This document shows positions 8,622 through 18,366 of a stretch of 64,000 nucleotides of DNA, piece by piece. The number at the start of each line of letters is the position of its first letter. The first letter of the stretch is position 1. Under the pieces are notes generated by a model. The model made no database searches and was not told the DNA's origin. It saw nothing but the letters and a program-made list of their open reading frames with translations. The position numbers were made by a program, and so were the translations under genes. The stretch covers positions 23,336 through 87,335 of the forward strand of contig NZ_AXVL01000017.1 of assembly GCF_000482505.1 (NCBI RefSeq). The letters run 5' to 3'. Source of the DNA: Leptotrichia trevisanii DSM 22070 (GTDB lineage: Bacteria; Fusobacteriota; Fusobacteriia; Fusobacteriales; Leptotrichiaceae).

Positions 8622-10706
8622 CTATTTTCCTTGTCTTTCATCAATTACTTGCTGAGCAATATTTTTTGGAACTTCTACATATTTTTCAAATTCCATTGAG
8701 TAAGATGCTCTTCCTTGTGTTTTTGATCTCAAGTCAGTTGCATAACCGAACATTTGTGATAAAGGTACTTCTGCATTAACAATTTTTGCATTGTTTCTGT
8801 CAGTCATTCCTGAAACTTGTCCACGTCTTGCATTTAAATCTCCAATTACGTCTCCCATGTATTCTTCTGGAGTAGTAACTTCTACTTTAAAGATTGGTTC
8901 CAATAATACTGGATTAGCGGCTCTAAGTCCTTTTTTAACTGCCATTGAACCTGCTATTTTAAATGCCATTTCTGATGAATCGACTTCATGGTAAGATCCA
9001 TCATATAATGTAACTTTTATATCTTGAACAGGGTATCCTGCAACAACTCCTGCTTCTAATGCTTCTTGAATTCCTTTATCTACTGCTGGAATATATTCTC
9101 TTGGAATTGCTCCTCCAGTAATTTGGTTAACAAACTCGTATCCTTTTCCGTGATTAGCTTCAACTTTCATCTTAACATGTCCGTATTGTCCACGTCCTCC
9201 AGATTGTTTTGCATATTTTTCTTCAATGTCTGCTAATCCGTTAATTGTTTCTCTGTAGGCAACTTGTGGTTTACCGACATTTGCTTCCACTTTGAATTCA
9301 CGTTTCATTCTGTCTACGATGATTTCCAAGTGTAATTCTCCCATTCCTGCGATAAGTGTTTGTCCTGTTTCCTGGTTAGTTGACACTTTGAATGTTGGAT
9401 CTTCTTCTGCAAGTTTTGCAAGAGCTGTTCCCATTTTTTCCTGATCGGCTTTAGTTTTTGGTTCAACTGCGATTTGGATAACTGTATCAGGGAATTCCAT
9501 TTTTTCTAGGATGATTGGAGCATTTTCAGCACACAATGTATCTCCTGTTGTAGTATCTTTTAGTCCAACTGCCGCAGCTATATCTCCAGAGTAAACTATA
9601 TCAAGTTCTTCTCTTTTGTTAGCGTGCATTTGAAGCAATCTTCCCATTCTTTCTTTTTTACCTTTAGTAGAGTTTAATACATAAGATCCTTTTTCTAACA
9701 CTCCTGAATAAACTCTGAAGAACGATAATCTTCCAACAAATGGATCTGTAATGATTTTGAACGCCAATGCTGAGAATGGTTCTTCGTCTCCAATTGTTCT
9801 TTGGATAGGTTCTTCTGTCTTAGGATCAGTTCCATTTACTTTTCCTTCGTTAATATCCACTGGTGAAGGCATATAAGCAACTACTGCATCAAGTAATGGT
9901 TGGATTCCTTTATTTTTAAATGCTGTTCCACACAATACAGGCACAACTGTTCCTTCGATTGTAGCAACTCTTAATGCTTTTTTGATTTCTTCCTCAGTGA
10001 TTTCTTCTCCACCGAAGTATTTTTCCATTAATTCATCATCAGTTTCAACTACAGATTCTATCATGTGTTCTCTTGCTGTTTGAGCATCATCTAACAATTC
10101 AGCTCTTATATCAACCACTTCGTAGTCAGCACCCATAGTTTCATCTTTAAATAAATATTCTTTCATTGTTACCAAGTCGATAATTCCTTCAAAATTATCT
10201 TCTGCACCAATTGGTAATTGGATTGGCACACCATTTCCACCTAATTTTTCTTTAATGTCGTTTACACACATGTCAAAGTCTGCTCCGACTCTATCCATTT
10301 TATTAAAGAAAGCCATTCTTGGCACGTTATATTTGTCAGCTTGTCTCCAAACTGTTTCTGATTGAGGTTGCACCCCGTCAACTGCCGAGAACACTGCAAC
10401 TGCTCCGTCCAATACTCTTAATGATCTTTCTACCTCAACTGTAAAGTCAACGTGGCCTGGTGTATCTATTATATTAATTCTATGTCCATTCCAGAACGCT
10501 GTTGTTGCAGCTGATGTAATTGTGATTCCTCTTTCTTGTTCTTGTTCCATATAATCCATCGTAGCAGCTCCTTCGTGAACTTCTCCGATTTTATGGTTTA
10601 CACCTGTATAAAACAAAATTCTTTCAGTAGTAGTTGTTTTTCCGGCGTCTATATGTGCCATGATACCAATATTTCTAGTATCTTTCAAAGCAACTTTTCT
10701 TGCCAT
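8622..10706 (-). CDS. fusA: Elongation factor G
   Basis: EF-G drives translocation and, with RRF, ribosome recycling. The 694 residues contain AHIDAGKT at 17-24, DTPGHVDF and NKMD in the GTPase domain, followed by domains II-V, ending in an [16 protein letters not shown] tail. Its length and the [13 protein letters not shown] segment fit canonical bacterial EF-G rather than the FusB or TetM-like relatives. It lies 156 bases after rpsG and 60 before tuf. Confidence 0.98.
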   Translation of the reverse strand: MARKVALKDTRNIGIMAHIDAGKTTTTERILFYTGVNHKIGEVHEGAATMDYMEQEQERGITITSAATTAFWNGHRINIIDTPGHVDFTVEVERSLRVLDGAVAVFSAVDGVQPQSETVWRQADKYNVPRMAFFNKMDRVGADFDMCVNDIKEKLGGNGVPIQLPIGAEDNFEGIIDLVTMKEYLFKDETMGADYEVVDIRAELLDDAQTAREHMIESVVETDDELMEKYFGGEEITEEEIKKALRVATIEGTVVPVLCGTAFKNKGIQPLLDAVVAYMPSPVDINEGKVNGTDPKTEEPIQRTIGDEEPFSALAFKIITDPFVGRLSFFRVYSGVLEKGSYVLNSTKGKKERMGRLLQMHANKREELDIVYSGDIAAAVGLKDTTTGDTLCAENAPIILEKMEFPDTVIQIAVEPKTKADQEKMGTALAKLAEEDPTFKVSTNQETGQTLIAGMGELHLEIIVDRMKREFKVEANVGKPQVAYRETINGLADIEEKYAKQSGGRGQYGHVKMKVEANHGKGYEFVNQITGGAIPREYIPAVDKGIQEALEAGVVAGYPVQDIKVTLYDGSYHEVDSSEMAFKIAGSMAVKKGLRAANPVLLEPIFKVEVTTPEEYMGDVIGDLNARRGQVSGMTDRNNAKIVNAEVPLSQMFGYATDLRSKTQGRASYSMEFEKYVEVPKNIAQQVIDERQGK

Positions 10707-10862
10707 TTAAATTTTCCTCCTTGTTTTTGTAAGCTACTTCTTTTTAAAAAAGTATGTTTAAAATTTGAAACAATATTTTTATAAATCCAGTTCTGAAAAA
10801 ATGAATTTAGTAAAAATATAAACATTTCTGAATACTCATTAATTTTCTTTAAATAAATGAGA

Positions 10863-11333
<471 letters not shown>

Positions 11334-11365
11334 TTAATTGTCCTCCTTACTTTTTTAAAAATTAA

Positions 11366-11734
11366 TTACCCTTTTTTCGCTCCGTATCTTGATCTACCTT
11401 GTTTTCTGTTTACAACTCCTGCTGTATCCAATGCTCCTCTGATTATTTTATATCTAACCCCCGGCAAATCTTTTGTTCTTCCTCCTCTTAAAAGAACGAT
11501 ACTATGTTCTTGTAAGTTGTGTCCGATTCCTGGAATATAAGCAGTAACTTCGATTCCATTTACTAATTTAACCCTTGCTACCTTTCTTAAGGCTGAGTTA
11601 GGTTTTTTAGGTGTAGTTGTATATACTCTTACACAAACCCCTCTTTTTTGTGGATTACCTTTCAATGCAGGTGATTTTTTCTTTTTCTCAGTTGTACTTC
11701 TACCAAATCTTACTAATTGATTAATAGTAGGCAT
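11366..11734 (-). CDS. rpsL: 30S ribosomal protein S12
   Basis: S12 lies at the decoding site and controls fidelity. The start is set at the ATG at 11734, giving [12 protein letters not shown]; a longer frame exists but the GGAGG that would lie inside it is the ribosome-binding site, 6 bases upstream. The 122 residues include [15 protein letters not shown], the [11 protein letters not shown] motif, and K/P residues associated with streptomycin sensitivity in other bacteria; the wild-type [10 protein letters not shown] segment is intact. First gene of the str cluster. Confidence 0.97.
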   Translation of the reverse strand: MPTINQLVRFGRSTTEKKKKSPALKGNPQKRGVCVRVYTTTPKKPNSALRKVARVKLVNGIEVTAYIPGIGHNLQEHSIVLLRGGRTKDLPGVRYKIIRGALDTAGVVNRKQGRSRYGAKKG

Positions 11735-11832
11735 CTGTTTTCCTCCTCTCAAATTTCTTTGATTTATATATTTATTCTCGCGTTATATTTCAAAACTAAA
11801 ACTTTTTATAAAGCTCATTTCTTCAATCTACA

Positions 11833-11897
11833 TTTGATAAAGCTGCATTTGACAAAGTTTTTTATTGTTGCTTTTCTTGCAAATTTACTTTATCAAA
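11833..11897 (-). promoter_or_regulatory. Alternative-pairing element in the str operon leader
   Basis: In the leader transcript TTTGATAAAG (11897-11888) can pair with CTTTGTCAAA (11857-11848, one G-U) or with CTTTATCAAA (11842-11833, perfect). The two helices share the same 5' arm and are mutually exclusive. The element lies about 100 bases before rpsL and about 110 after the promoter. No RNA family is recognised; switching is inferred from the pairing alone. Confidence 0.45.
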
Positions 11898-12011
11898 CAT
11901 AAGTGCATACTTATTTTAAGTATATCGATTTACTCTAAAATTCACTTCAAAACACATTATTTTGATAAATAATATATTTTTCAAAATTTAGTTATGAGTT
12001 CTAACCTAATT

Positions 12012-12040
12012 ATTTTATACTATAAAAGCCCTTTTGTCAA
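12012..12040 (-). promoter_or_regulatory. Promoter of the str operon
   Basis: The minus strand reads TTGACA, 17 bp, TAAAAT, a perfect -35 with a five-of-six -10 at ideal spacing. The -35 hexamer lies inside the hairpin that terminates the upstream gene. The transcript would carry a leader of about 270 bases before rpsL. Confidence 0.7.
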
Positions 12041-12047
12041 GGGCTAT
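12021..12047 (-). terminator. Terminator of the AlbA_2 gene, overlapping the str promoter
   Basis: AGCCCTT and AAGGGCT form a perfect 7-bp stem with a 5-base loop, followed in the minus direction by TTTTATAG. It comes 37 bases after the stop of the gene at 12084 and contains the -35 of the str promoter. Confidence 0.65.
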
Positions 12048-12083
12048 AAAAAGATTTTTATTCAATAATTTTCAAAGCAGTTT

Positions 12084-13546
12084 TCATTTCAAAAAATATT
12101 TTAAATTTTCTTCCTGAATTTCCCATTTGCCATTCTGGCTTGTTCCTTCATACTTCAAAATATTTTTCTGCTTAAATTTTTTCATATAATATTTTACTTT
12201 ATTTACCGTCCAATTTAAATTGTCAGCTATCTGTTTTTGGGACATTTCAGGGTTATTTAATACTGTATTTATTATAGTTTTATCTGTTTCTGTAAGATTT
12301 TTTATATCCAATTTTTCTTTTTCAGAAACAGCTTGGGTAGTGTTGGTTTTACCTTGGGTACTACCTTGGGTACTTTGGGCAGTGTTATAGCTTTTTCTGT
12401 AAATATTAATTCTGAAATCGTTTTCAAAAGTTATGAATTCTGGTTCTTCCAGTCCGTATTCTGCCAATTCACTCATAATTCTAGGAATACCGCTTCCCCA
12501 TTTCTCAATAATATTTACATAAGCAAAAACTGAGGCGATTGCACGGTTACGAAGTTTTGAAAATCCCTCTTTCATTCTTTTTACATTTACTCCTGAAAGC
12601 AGCATTCCTGGCGAAGTAATTTCTAACCTGTTATCATAAAGTGCAACTTGAATATCATTTGGCTCAAGATAGCTTCGATGAATTACAGCATTTGCAATTA
12701 CCTCCCTTATTGATTTAGGCGGGATTTCATATTTATCAACTCTGTAAATTCCAACAATATCTGAACCTAAATTTATTTTTTCAAGCACATATTGATACGC
12801 TTTTTCCAGCTGCATAATAATTGAACCTTCAAATTCCTTCTTATCAACAAATATGTTTCTAGTTTCCCCTTTAAACACACCACATTGTATCTTTCGTGAA
12901 ATTTCCCAATTTTCCTTGCCAGACAGTAAAATATAGGCATTTGTCGGAAAAATTCTGCCATTTTTTCTTCCAGAAGTTTCCAGCTTAACAAAGTATTTTT
13001 AGTAACTTTTTTTATTTTTGTATCAGTTTCAGAATTTTCTCTTGCCAATTCCTCCAGCCATTCACAGAACCTCTCAATTTCCTCATCATTAACACTTTCC
13101 CCATAGCAAATTTGCTGATCAAAATACTTGTTTTCCCCTTCTAAAACCAATTCCTTCAAAATATAATCCTCTTCAATAATTCTAGTCGTAGCGCCACTTC
13201 TGATATAAGTTCCTTTTTGCATCCCTTTTGACTTCAAATAATAAGGCTTTTTCTTACCTCCTTCAATTTCCATAATAACAACTGTCTTATTTTCCAGCGT
13301 ATGTAAACTTATATCTGGAACAATCATTGGATAGCAGCTATCTGAGATTACATTAATTATCCCATCCATAACTTCAAACTCATTTTCAACTCCAATAATT
13401 TCTCCATTATCTTTTACTCCAAAAACTATTTTTCCACCATTTCCATTTGCAAATGCTACAGCTGTTTTTATATAAGCATTAGTTTTAGCATTTTCCTTAA
13501 ATTCAATCTTTTCGTTTTCCCCTTTCAATATTTCCTCAATTAACAT
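12084..13546 (-). pseudogene. AlbA_2 / ATPase-domain regulator, frameshifted
   Basis: Two overlapping frames encode one protein of the COG2865 type. The first (13546 downward) has an N-terminal AlbA_2 (Schlafen-like) domain: IEFKENAKTNAYIKTAVAFANGNGG and GGKIVFGVKDNGEIIG. The second (through 12084) carries the GHKL-like segment (PKSIREVIANAVIHRSYLEPND, GSGIPRI), a TQGSTQGKTNTTQ linker and a C-terminal winged helix (KQIADNLNWTVNKVKYYMKKF). The frames join if the A6 run at 12961-12966 were A7, and the total length is one base short of whole codons. Such proteins are thought to be DNA-binding regulators or defence-related. A good AGGAGG site precedes the ATG at 13546. Broken, phase-variable, or a sequencing undercall. 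Confidence 0.75.
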
Positions 13547-13611
13547 TTAAAATCCCTCCTTTAATTTTTTATTTTTATTCTATTATACAATATAAACTTA
13601 TCCTTTTCAAT

Positions 13612-13655
13612 TAAAAAAAATAAAGTGCCCATCTAAATTTTCAAGGCACTTTATT
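13612..13655 (-). terminator. Terminator after the amidase gene
   Basis: AATAAAGTGCC and GGCACTTTATT form an 11-bp stem. In the minus direction it is followed by a run of eight T, so it terminates the amidase transcript before the AlbA_2 gene. Confidence 0.8.
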
Positions 13656-13682
13656 TTATAATTCTATTTCAAATCATTAAAA

Positions 13683-14399
13683 TTATTTTTCTCTTAAATA
13701 TTTTTCAATACCGTTTACCATTCCATTTACCATCTTTTCCTGATATTCTGGTGTTGACATTTTTCTGTCCTCTTCTGGATTTGACATAAAACCAAATTCT
13801 ATTAGTGTATTTGTAACTTTGGACCAGTTTGTTCCTGTTAAATCATCTCTATATGAAACTCCACGATTTTTGGCTCCTGTTGCTTTTACGTATTCTGATA
13901 ATATGTCACGGGAGAATTTGTCACTGGATTTTTGGACATTTTTTGTGTATGGATTTTTTGGTGAAGAAGTTAAAACTGTGGCTCCCTGTGTTGAGGAATT
14001 GTTGATTCCATCAGCGTGAAGTCTTATATAAAGAGTACATCCTGCATTATTTGTCTTGATTGCACGCTCCTTATTACTGATATTCACATCATGTGTTTCA
14101 CGTACCATAAATACCTTGTAACCTTTATCTTGCAATGCTTTTCTTAATTTCAATCCAACTTCAAGTGTAAGCTGATATTCATATTTTTTTGTTGCTACTC
14201 CTCTTGTCCCAGATGAAACTTTTGGCTTTTTCTTTGATGAACCTGGTGCAACTTCTTCAAGCCCTGGATTTCCTTTAAGCTGGTGTCCTGGATCAATACA
14301 GATTAATTCATTACTTTTTTGAGCTGCATTTAATGGAGCAGCCATCATCAATCCTGCTACTGCCAAGTACAATATTTTTTTTATTCCTTTTTTCATCAT
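13683..14399 (-). CDS. N-acetylmuramoyl-L-alanine amidase (Amidase_3)
   Basis: A zinc amidase that cuts the stem peptide from peptidoglycan. The 238 residues begin with a signal peptide (about residues 1-26, ending LNAA) and then the Amidase_3 fold: IDPGHQ with the first zinc histidine at 39, RETHD, the second histidine in YIRLHADG, and the catalytic glutamate in LIEFGFMSN. There is no SPOR, AMIN or LysM domain, so it is a minimal secreted form that may act in cell separation or turnover. Monocistronic, with a strong terminator, divergent from cstA. Confidence 0.9.
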   Translation of the reverse strand: MMKKGIKKILYLAVAGLMMAAPLNAAQKSNELICIDPGHQLKGNPGLEEVAPGSSKKKPKVSSGTRGVATKKYEYQLTLEVGLKLRKALQDKGYKVFMVRETHDVNISNKERAIKTNNAGCTLYIRLHADGINNSSTQGATVLTSSPKNPYTKNVQKSSDKFSRDILSEYVKATGAKNRGVSYRDDLTGTNWSKVTNTLIEFGFMSNPEEDRKMSTPEYQEKMVNGMVNGIEKYLREK

Positions 14400-14676
14400 T
14401 TCTTCCTCCTAAAAATTTTATTTTTAAATTTAATGTTAATATATTTATAGCTAATCTTAAAATCTCCTTTTTAACTTTGATTTCAAAACATTACCATCGT
14501 TTTAGTCTATCACATAATAATAAAATTGACAACAACTTTTTTAAATTCCTGTTAGATTTTTTTACAAATACTCTTGTTTTTTTACAAAATCAGGCTATTA
14601 TATTATTAGTAAAATGATTTTAAAAGTTTTTATATAGTAAATAAATGAATATTTAAAATTGTAGGAGGTTTTTATT

Positions 14677-16146
14677 ATGATTTCTTTCATTTTAGCGATT
14701 GTCGCTCTCATCTCAGGATATATGTTTTACAGCAAATTTGTGGAAAAAGTTTTTGGAATAGAACCTGATAGATTACCGCCTTCCATCGAATATTATGATG
14801 GCGTTGACTATGTGCAAGTTAGCACTCCAAAAGCATTTTTGATTCAATTTCTGAATATTGCCGGGACAGGGCCGATATTTGGAGCTATTGCAGGTGCTTT
14901 GTGGGGGCCAGCCGCATTTTTGTGGATTGTTTTTGGATGTATTTTTGGAGGGGCAGTTCATGATTTCCTGATTGGTATGCTCTCGCTCAGGGACAAGGGA
15001 AGCAGTATTGGTGAACTTGTGGGACAAAACTTGGGTGTTGTTATGCAGCAGATCATGAGAGTTTTCTCAATTGTTTTACTTCTTTTGGTTGGAGTAGTGT
15101 TTATAAAGTCACCTGCTGATATTCTTCATAATTTAATTCCAGGTGTAAGTGCCATGACTTTTACAATTATTATAATTGCTTATTACATTCTGGCGACAAT
15201 TCTCCCACTTGATAAAATCATTGCCAAAATTTATCCAATTTTTGGTTTTGCATTACTATTTATGGCGATTGGTATTGGAGGAATGTTAATTTATGGACAA
15301 TTTACAGGAGCTTTCGCAATTCCTGAAATTACTGAAATTTTCAAGGGAAATCCTCATCCTAAAGGAACTTCAATGTTCCCTTACTTATTCATCTCAATAG
15401 CCTGTGGTGCAGTAAGCGGTTTCCACGCTACTCAATCTCCAATGGTTGCACGTTGTATAAAAAATGAAACTGAAGGAAGAAAAGTGTTTTATGGAGCAAT
15501 GATTGCAGAAGGTGTTGTTGCACTAGTATGGGCTGCCGCTGCGATGACAGTATTTGGCGGAATTAAGGAACTTGCTGCTGCTGGAACTCCTGCGGTTGTT
15601 GTAAATAAGGCATCTGTTCAGCTGCTTGGTATATTTGGGGCATTCCTGGCTGTGCTTGGTGTTGTTGCCTGTCCTATTACTTCGGGAGATACTGCCTTTA
15701 GAGGTTCAAGATTAATTATTGCCGACATTTTCAAAATTAAGCAAAGTCCAATAAAAAATAGATTTTTAATTGCAATTCCGTTGTTTGTTATCGGTATCTA
15801 TTTGACAACTATTGACTTTAACATTATCTGGAGATATTTTGCATGGGCAAATCAAACTTTGGCGGCCGTTTCATTATGGACTGCAACAGTATGGCTTGTT
15901 AAGAAGGAAAAACCTTTCTTATTCGCATTAATTCCTTCAATGTTTATGACAATGGTTGTTACAACTTACATCATAATCGCTCCAGAAGGATTTGTAAGAT
16001 TTTTCAAAAATGTGCCTGTTCACACTATCGAATTTTACGGAATATTAATCGCAAGTGTAGTTACAATTATCTGTACAGCATTATTATTTAACTATAAACA
16101 TCATTTGCATAGTCATCCAACTGGAAACTTAAAAGTTGCCAAATAG
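14677..16146 (+). CDS. cstA: CstA family carbon-starvation / pyruvate or peptide transporter
   Basis: A polytopic membrane protein of the CstA family; relatives in Escherichia coli (CstA, BtsT) import peptides or pyruvate. The 489 residues include the family segments FKFL-like N terminus, GTGPIFGAIAGALWGP, VGGAVHDF-like GGAVHDFLIGMLSLRDKG, and the GFHATQSPMVARC and ITSGDTAFRGSRL motifs. It is shorter than the roughly 700-residue enterobacterial form, as is common in Firmicutes and Fusobacteria. AGGAGG lies 8 bases before the ATG. It stands alone on the plus strand with a terminator after it. The substrate cannot be read from the sequence. Confidence 0.9.
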   Translation: MISFILAIVALISGYMFYSKFVEKVFGIEPDRLPPSIEYYDGVDYVQVSTPKAFLIQFLNIAGTGPIFGAIAGALWGPAAFLWIVFGCIFGGAVHDFLIGMLSLRDKGSSIGELVGQNLGVVMQQIMRVFSIVLLLLVGVVFIKSPADILHNLIPGVSAMTFTIIIIAYYILATILPLDKIIAKIYPIFGFALLFMAIGIGGMLIYGQFTGAFAIPEITEIFKGNPHPKGTSMFPYLFISIACGAVSGFHATQSPMVARCIKNETEGRKVFYGAMIAEGVVALVWAAAAMTVFGGIKELAAAGTPAVVVNKASVQLLGIFGAFLAVLGVVACPITSGDTAFRGSRLIIADIFKIKQSPIKNRFLIAIPLFVIGIYLTTIDFNIIWRYFAWANQTLAAVSLWTATVWLVKKEKPFLFALIPSMFMTMVVTTYIIIAPEGFVRFFKNVPVHTIEFYGILIASVVTIICTALLFNYKHHLHSHPTGNLKVAK

Positions 16147-16175
16147 GCTTTTTTGAAAAAATTATGTAATAAAAT

Positions 16176-16226
16176 ACAGTCAAACAAGTTTTTACCCAGA
16201 AATCTTTGCTTGACTGTTTTTATTTA
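16176..16226 (+). terminator. Terminator after cstA, between convergent genes
   Basis: ACAGTCAA and TTGACTGT form an 8-bp stem that continues past a mismatch with CAA/TTG, followed on the plus strand by TTTTTATTTATTTTTT. It may also serve the minus-strand gene that ends at 16231. Confidence 0.7.
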
Positions 16227-16230
16227 TTTT

Positions 16231-17216
16231 TTAATAAGAAAATTTCAATCTTTTATCAATGTTAAATTTTTTTCTTCTTGGATTACCTTCGCATCTATAC
16301 ACAATTTTATTTTTTATATCGTAAACTGAAGACCAAATTGTATCAAAACCTTTGGTTCTATTATACTGACACAAAAAACCTTTCTCCCCTTTCAATAATC
16401 CAAATATATCATCTAAATTATAACCTAAATAATTTTGCTTTTTCAATGTTTCATATCTTTTATGTGAAAAAATATCATCTTCTGCCTCGTAATTATAACA
16501 AAGCATATCTTTTTCTACAAAATGATTCGTTTTATAATTAATATTATCTGTTATTACAATATTTTTAACTTTAACATTTAATTCAGCAGATAAAATTTTT
16601 CCAAACCTATCAGCAGCAATTATATTTTGTGATGAACCAATAGGAACTTTTTCCAAAAACTCCTTCACCTGTTCAGTATTTTCACATTTTTCTAAAATAT
16701 ACCTAACCAAAAATCCCGCATTAAAGCCTTCACCTTTTACAGTAGGATATACAAATGTCAGCCCACAAGCAAGTCCTTTTTCATTAATTCCATCTTCCAT
16801 TTCTATCATAGCTGTTGTATTCCCAACAAATGAAAAGCCTTTATCCAGCTTATACAGCACACTGTCAGCAAGTTTTTCAATTTTTGTTAAGAAATCGCTA
16901 TTCCTTGCAAAAAAATACCATTTTTATTAGATACTGCAACCATTGAACATTGAGTATCATAGGTAAAAACATACATGCCTGCTAAAAAAGCGAACACCTT
17001 TTCAAAATCTGACTTTTGGCCTGCCGCAAATCCTTTTATTTCTTCAACTATTTCAAGATAATATTTTTCATAAATACGAATTACTTTTTGAGAATAAGAT
17101 AATTTTTCTTTTGTAAGATATTTTTCAAAATTAATTTTAATTCCATTTTTATATAATCTTTCTCCATATGAAAATCCTGCAACCTCATGACTATTTTTCC
17201 ATCTTGAATGATACAT
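16231..17216 (-). pseudogene. C45-type acyltransferase / linear amide hydrolase, frameshifted
   Basis: Together the two frames make a 328-codon protein of the C45 family (acyl-CoA:6-aminopenicillanate acyltransferase-like, N-terminal nucleophile hydrolases). The first frame (17216 downward) has the N-terminal HSRWKNSHEVAGF-type start and the presumed nucleophile cysteine in DTQCSMVAV; the second has EMEDGINEKGLACGLTF and GSSQNIIAADRFG. They join if the T7 run near 16908-16914 (minus strand) were T8, restoring IFFARNSDF. A GGAGG site precedes the ATG at 17216. The family self-cleaves before the cysteine; the substrate here is unknown. Probably inactive as written. Confidence 0.7.
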
Positions 17217-17347
17217 TCTAATACCTCCACAAAAATATTATTTACTGCTGTATAAAATGTACCACAATAAAAAATATAAGTCTACTCGTATAATCAAATC
17301 TTCTAATTTCAAAATTATAATTTCTTCAAGTATAATTTTTTATCATA

Positions 17348-17551
17348 CTAATTGTTTTCTCTGTAATAATGCCATTCATCCACTCTCGTTCCATCTTTAA
17401 ACTGGCATTTTCCTGCTTCATTTCCATCTTTATCTTTTGCATTAATAGACTTTCCACCATGTTTTTCACAAAAAACTGAAGCTGGATTTGGCATTCTAAC
17501 AATAGAGGCAGCAATCATAAATACACTTGCAGCCACTTTTAAATTTTTCAT
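17348..17551 (-). CDS. Small DUF333 domain protein
   Basis: A 67-residue protein whose second half (NPASVFCEKHGGK to GTRVDEWHYYREN) matches the DUF333 domain often labelled putative hemolysin, usually exported. The N terminus is a short hydrophobic segment with basic residues in front. An upstream ATG at 17581 is in frame, but a TATAAT hexamer ends just before it, which would leave that ATG at or before the transcription start; I therefore prefer the ATG at 17551, although neither has a clear ribosome-binding site. Function unknown. Confidence 0.65.
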   Translation of the reverse strand: MKNLKVAASVFMIAASIVRMPNPASVFCEKHGGKSINAKDKDGNEAGKCQFKDGTRVDEWHYYRENN

Positions 17552-17773
17552 TTTTGTTCTATTTTTTGACTTTAATTTCACATGATTATAGTATATCGTA
17601 TCTTTTTTGTATTATGTATTTACATTAAAAATTAATATCTTTTATTTATAGCAAAGAATCTTAACCTCTCTACAATATTTTTTACTGTTCTATTCAAATT
17701 CCAAAATTTTCACTTTATTTTTTTAACTTTTTCATATATAATATTTCCAAAAATATATTATTTAGGAGAAAAA

Positions 17774-18325
17774 ATGCTAAACTTTATACAAAATATTGAT
17801 ATTTTTACTATTAATCTATTTTACAATTTCCAGCACAGCTTAAATTCCAAACTTCTGAACAGCATAATGATATTTTTTACTGGCTTAGGAAATCACGGAT
17901 TAATCTGGATTGCAATAACATTATTTCTGCTTTCTAGCAAAAAATATCGAAAAATCGGATATTTATCGGTAATTTCATTGATTATAAATGCAATTATTGT
18001 AAATGTCATTTTAAAAAATCTTACGCATAAAGCAAGACCCTTTACAGAAATATCTGACATTATTCTTTTAGTCAAAGCCCCAAAGGATTTTTCTTTTCCT
18101 TCAGGACATACTTCAGCATCTTTTACAATGGTATATATTTTTTACAAACATTTAAAAAAATATTTCCCAGCTGTGCTGATAACAAGCATTATTATTGCTT
18201 TTTCAAGGTTATACTTAACTGTACATTTTCCAAGTGATGTTTTGGCTGGATTGCTTATTGGATTGTTTGCAGGATTTTTAGGGGAGAAAATTTTTAATAA
18301 GAAAAATAATTTGATGAAAAGTTAG
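17774..18325 (+). CDS. PAP2-family membrane phosphatase
   Basis: A 183-residue membrane protein with five or six predicted helices and the three phosphatase motifs of the PAP2 superfamily: KNLTHKARP (K-x6-RP), PSGHTSAS with the catalytic histidine, and SRLYLTVHFPSDVLAG. Relatives dephosphorylate undecaprenyl pyrophosphate (BcrC type) or lipid phosphates. The size fits a BcrC-like enzyme that recycles the cell-wall carrier lipid, but substrate cannot be decided. A ribosome-binding site (AGGAGAAAAA) precedes the ATG. Single gene on the plus strand. Confidence 0.85.
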   Translation: MLNFIQNIDIFTINLFYNFQHSLNSKLLNSIMIFFTGLGNHGLIWIAITLFLLSSKKYRKIGYLSVISLIINAIIVNVILKNLTHKARPFTEISDIILLVKAPKDFSFPSGHTSASFTMVYIFYKHLKKYFPAVLITSIIIAFSRLYLTVHFPSDVLAGLLIGLFAGFLGEKIFNKKNNLMKS

Positions 18326-18366
18326 GATTTACTAGCTTTTTTTGTATAAAAATTTATTTTTCATAA

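Noticed and set aside
8791..8994. Plus-strand ORF inside fusA
   Set aside because: Shadow of the EF-G coding sequence with no start signal.
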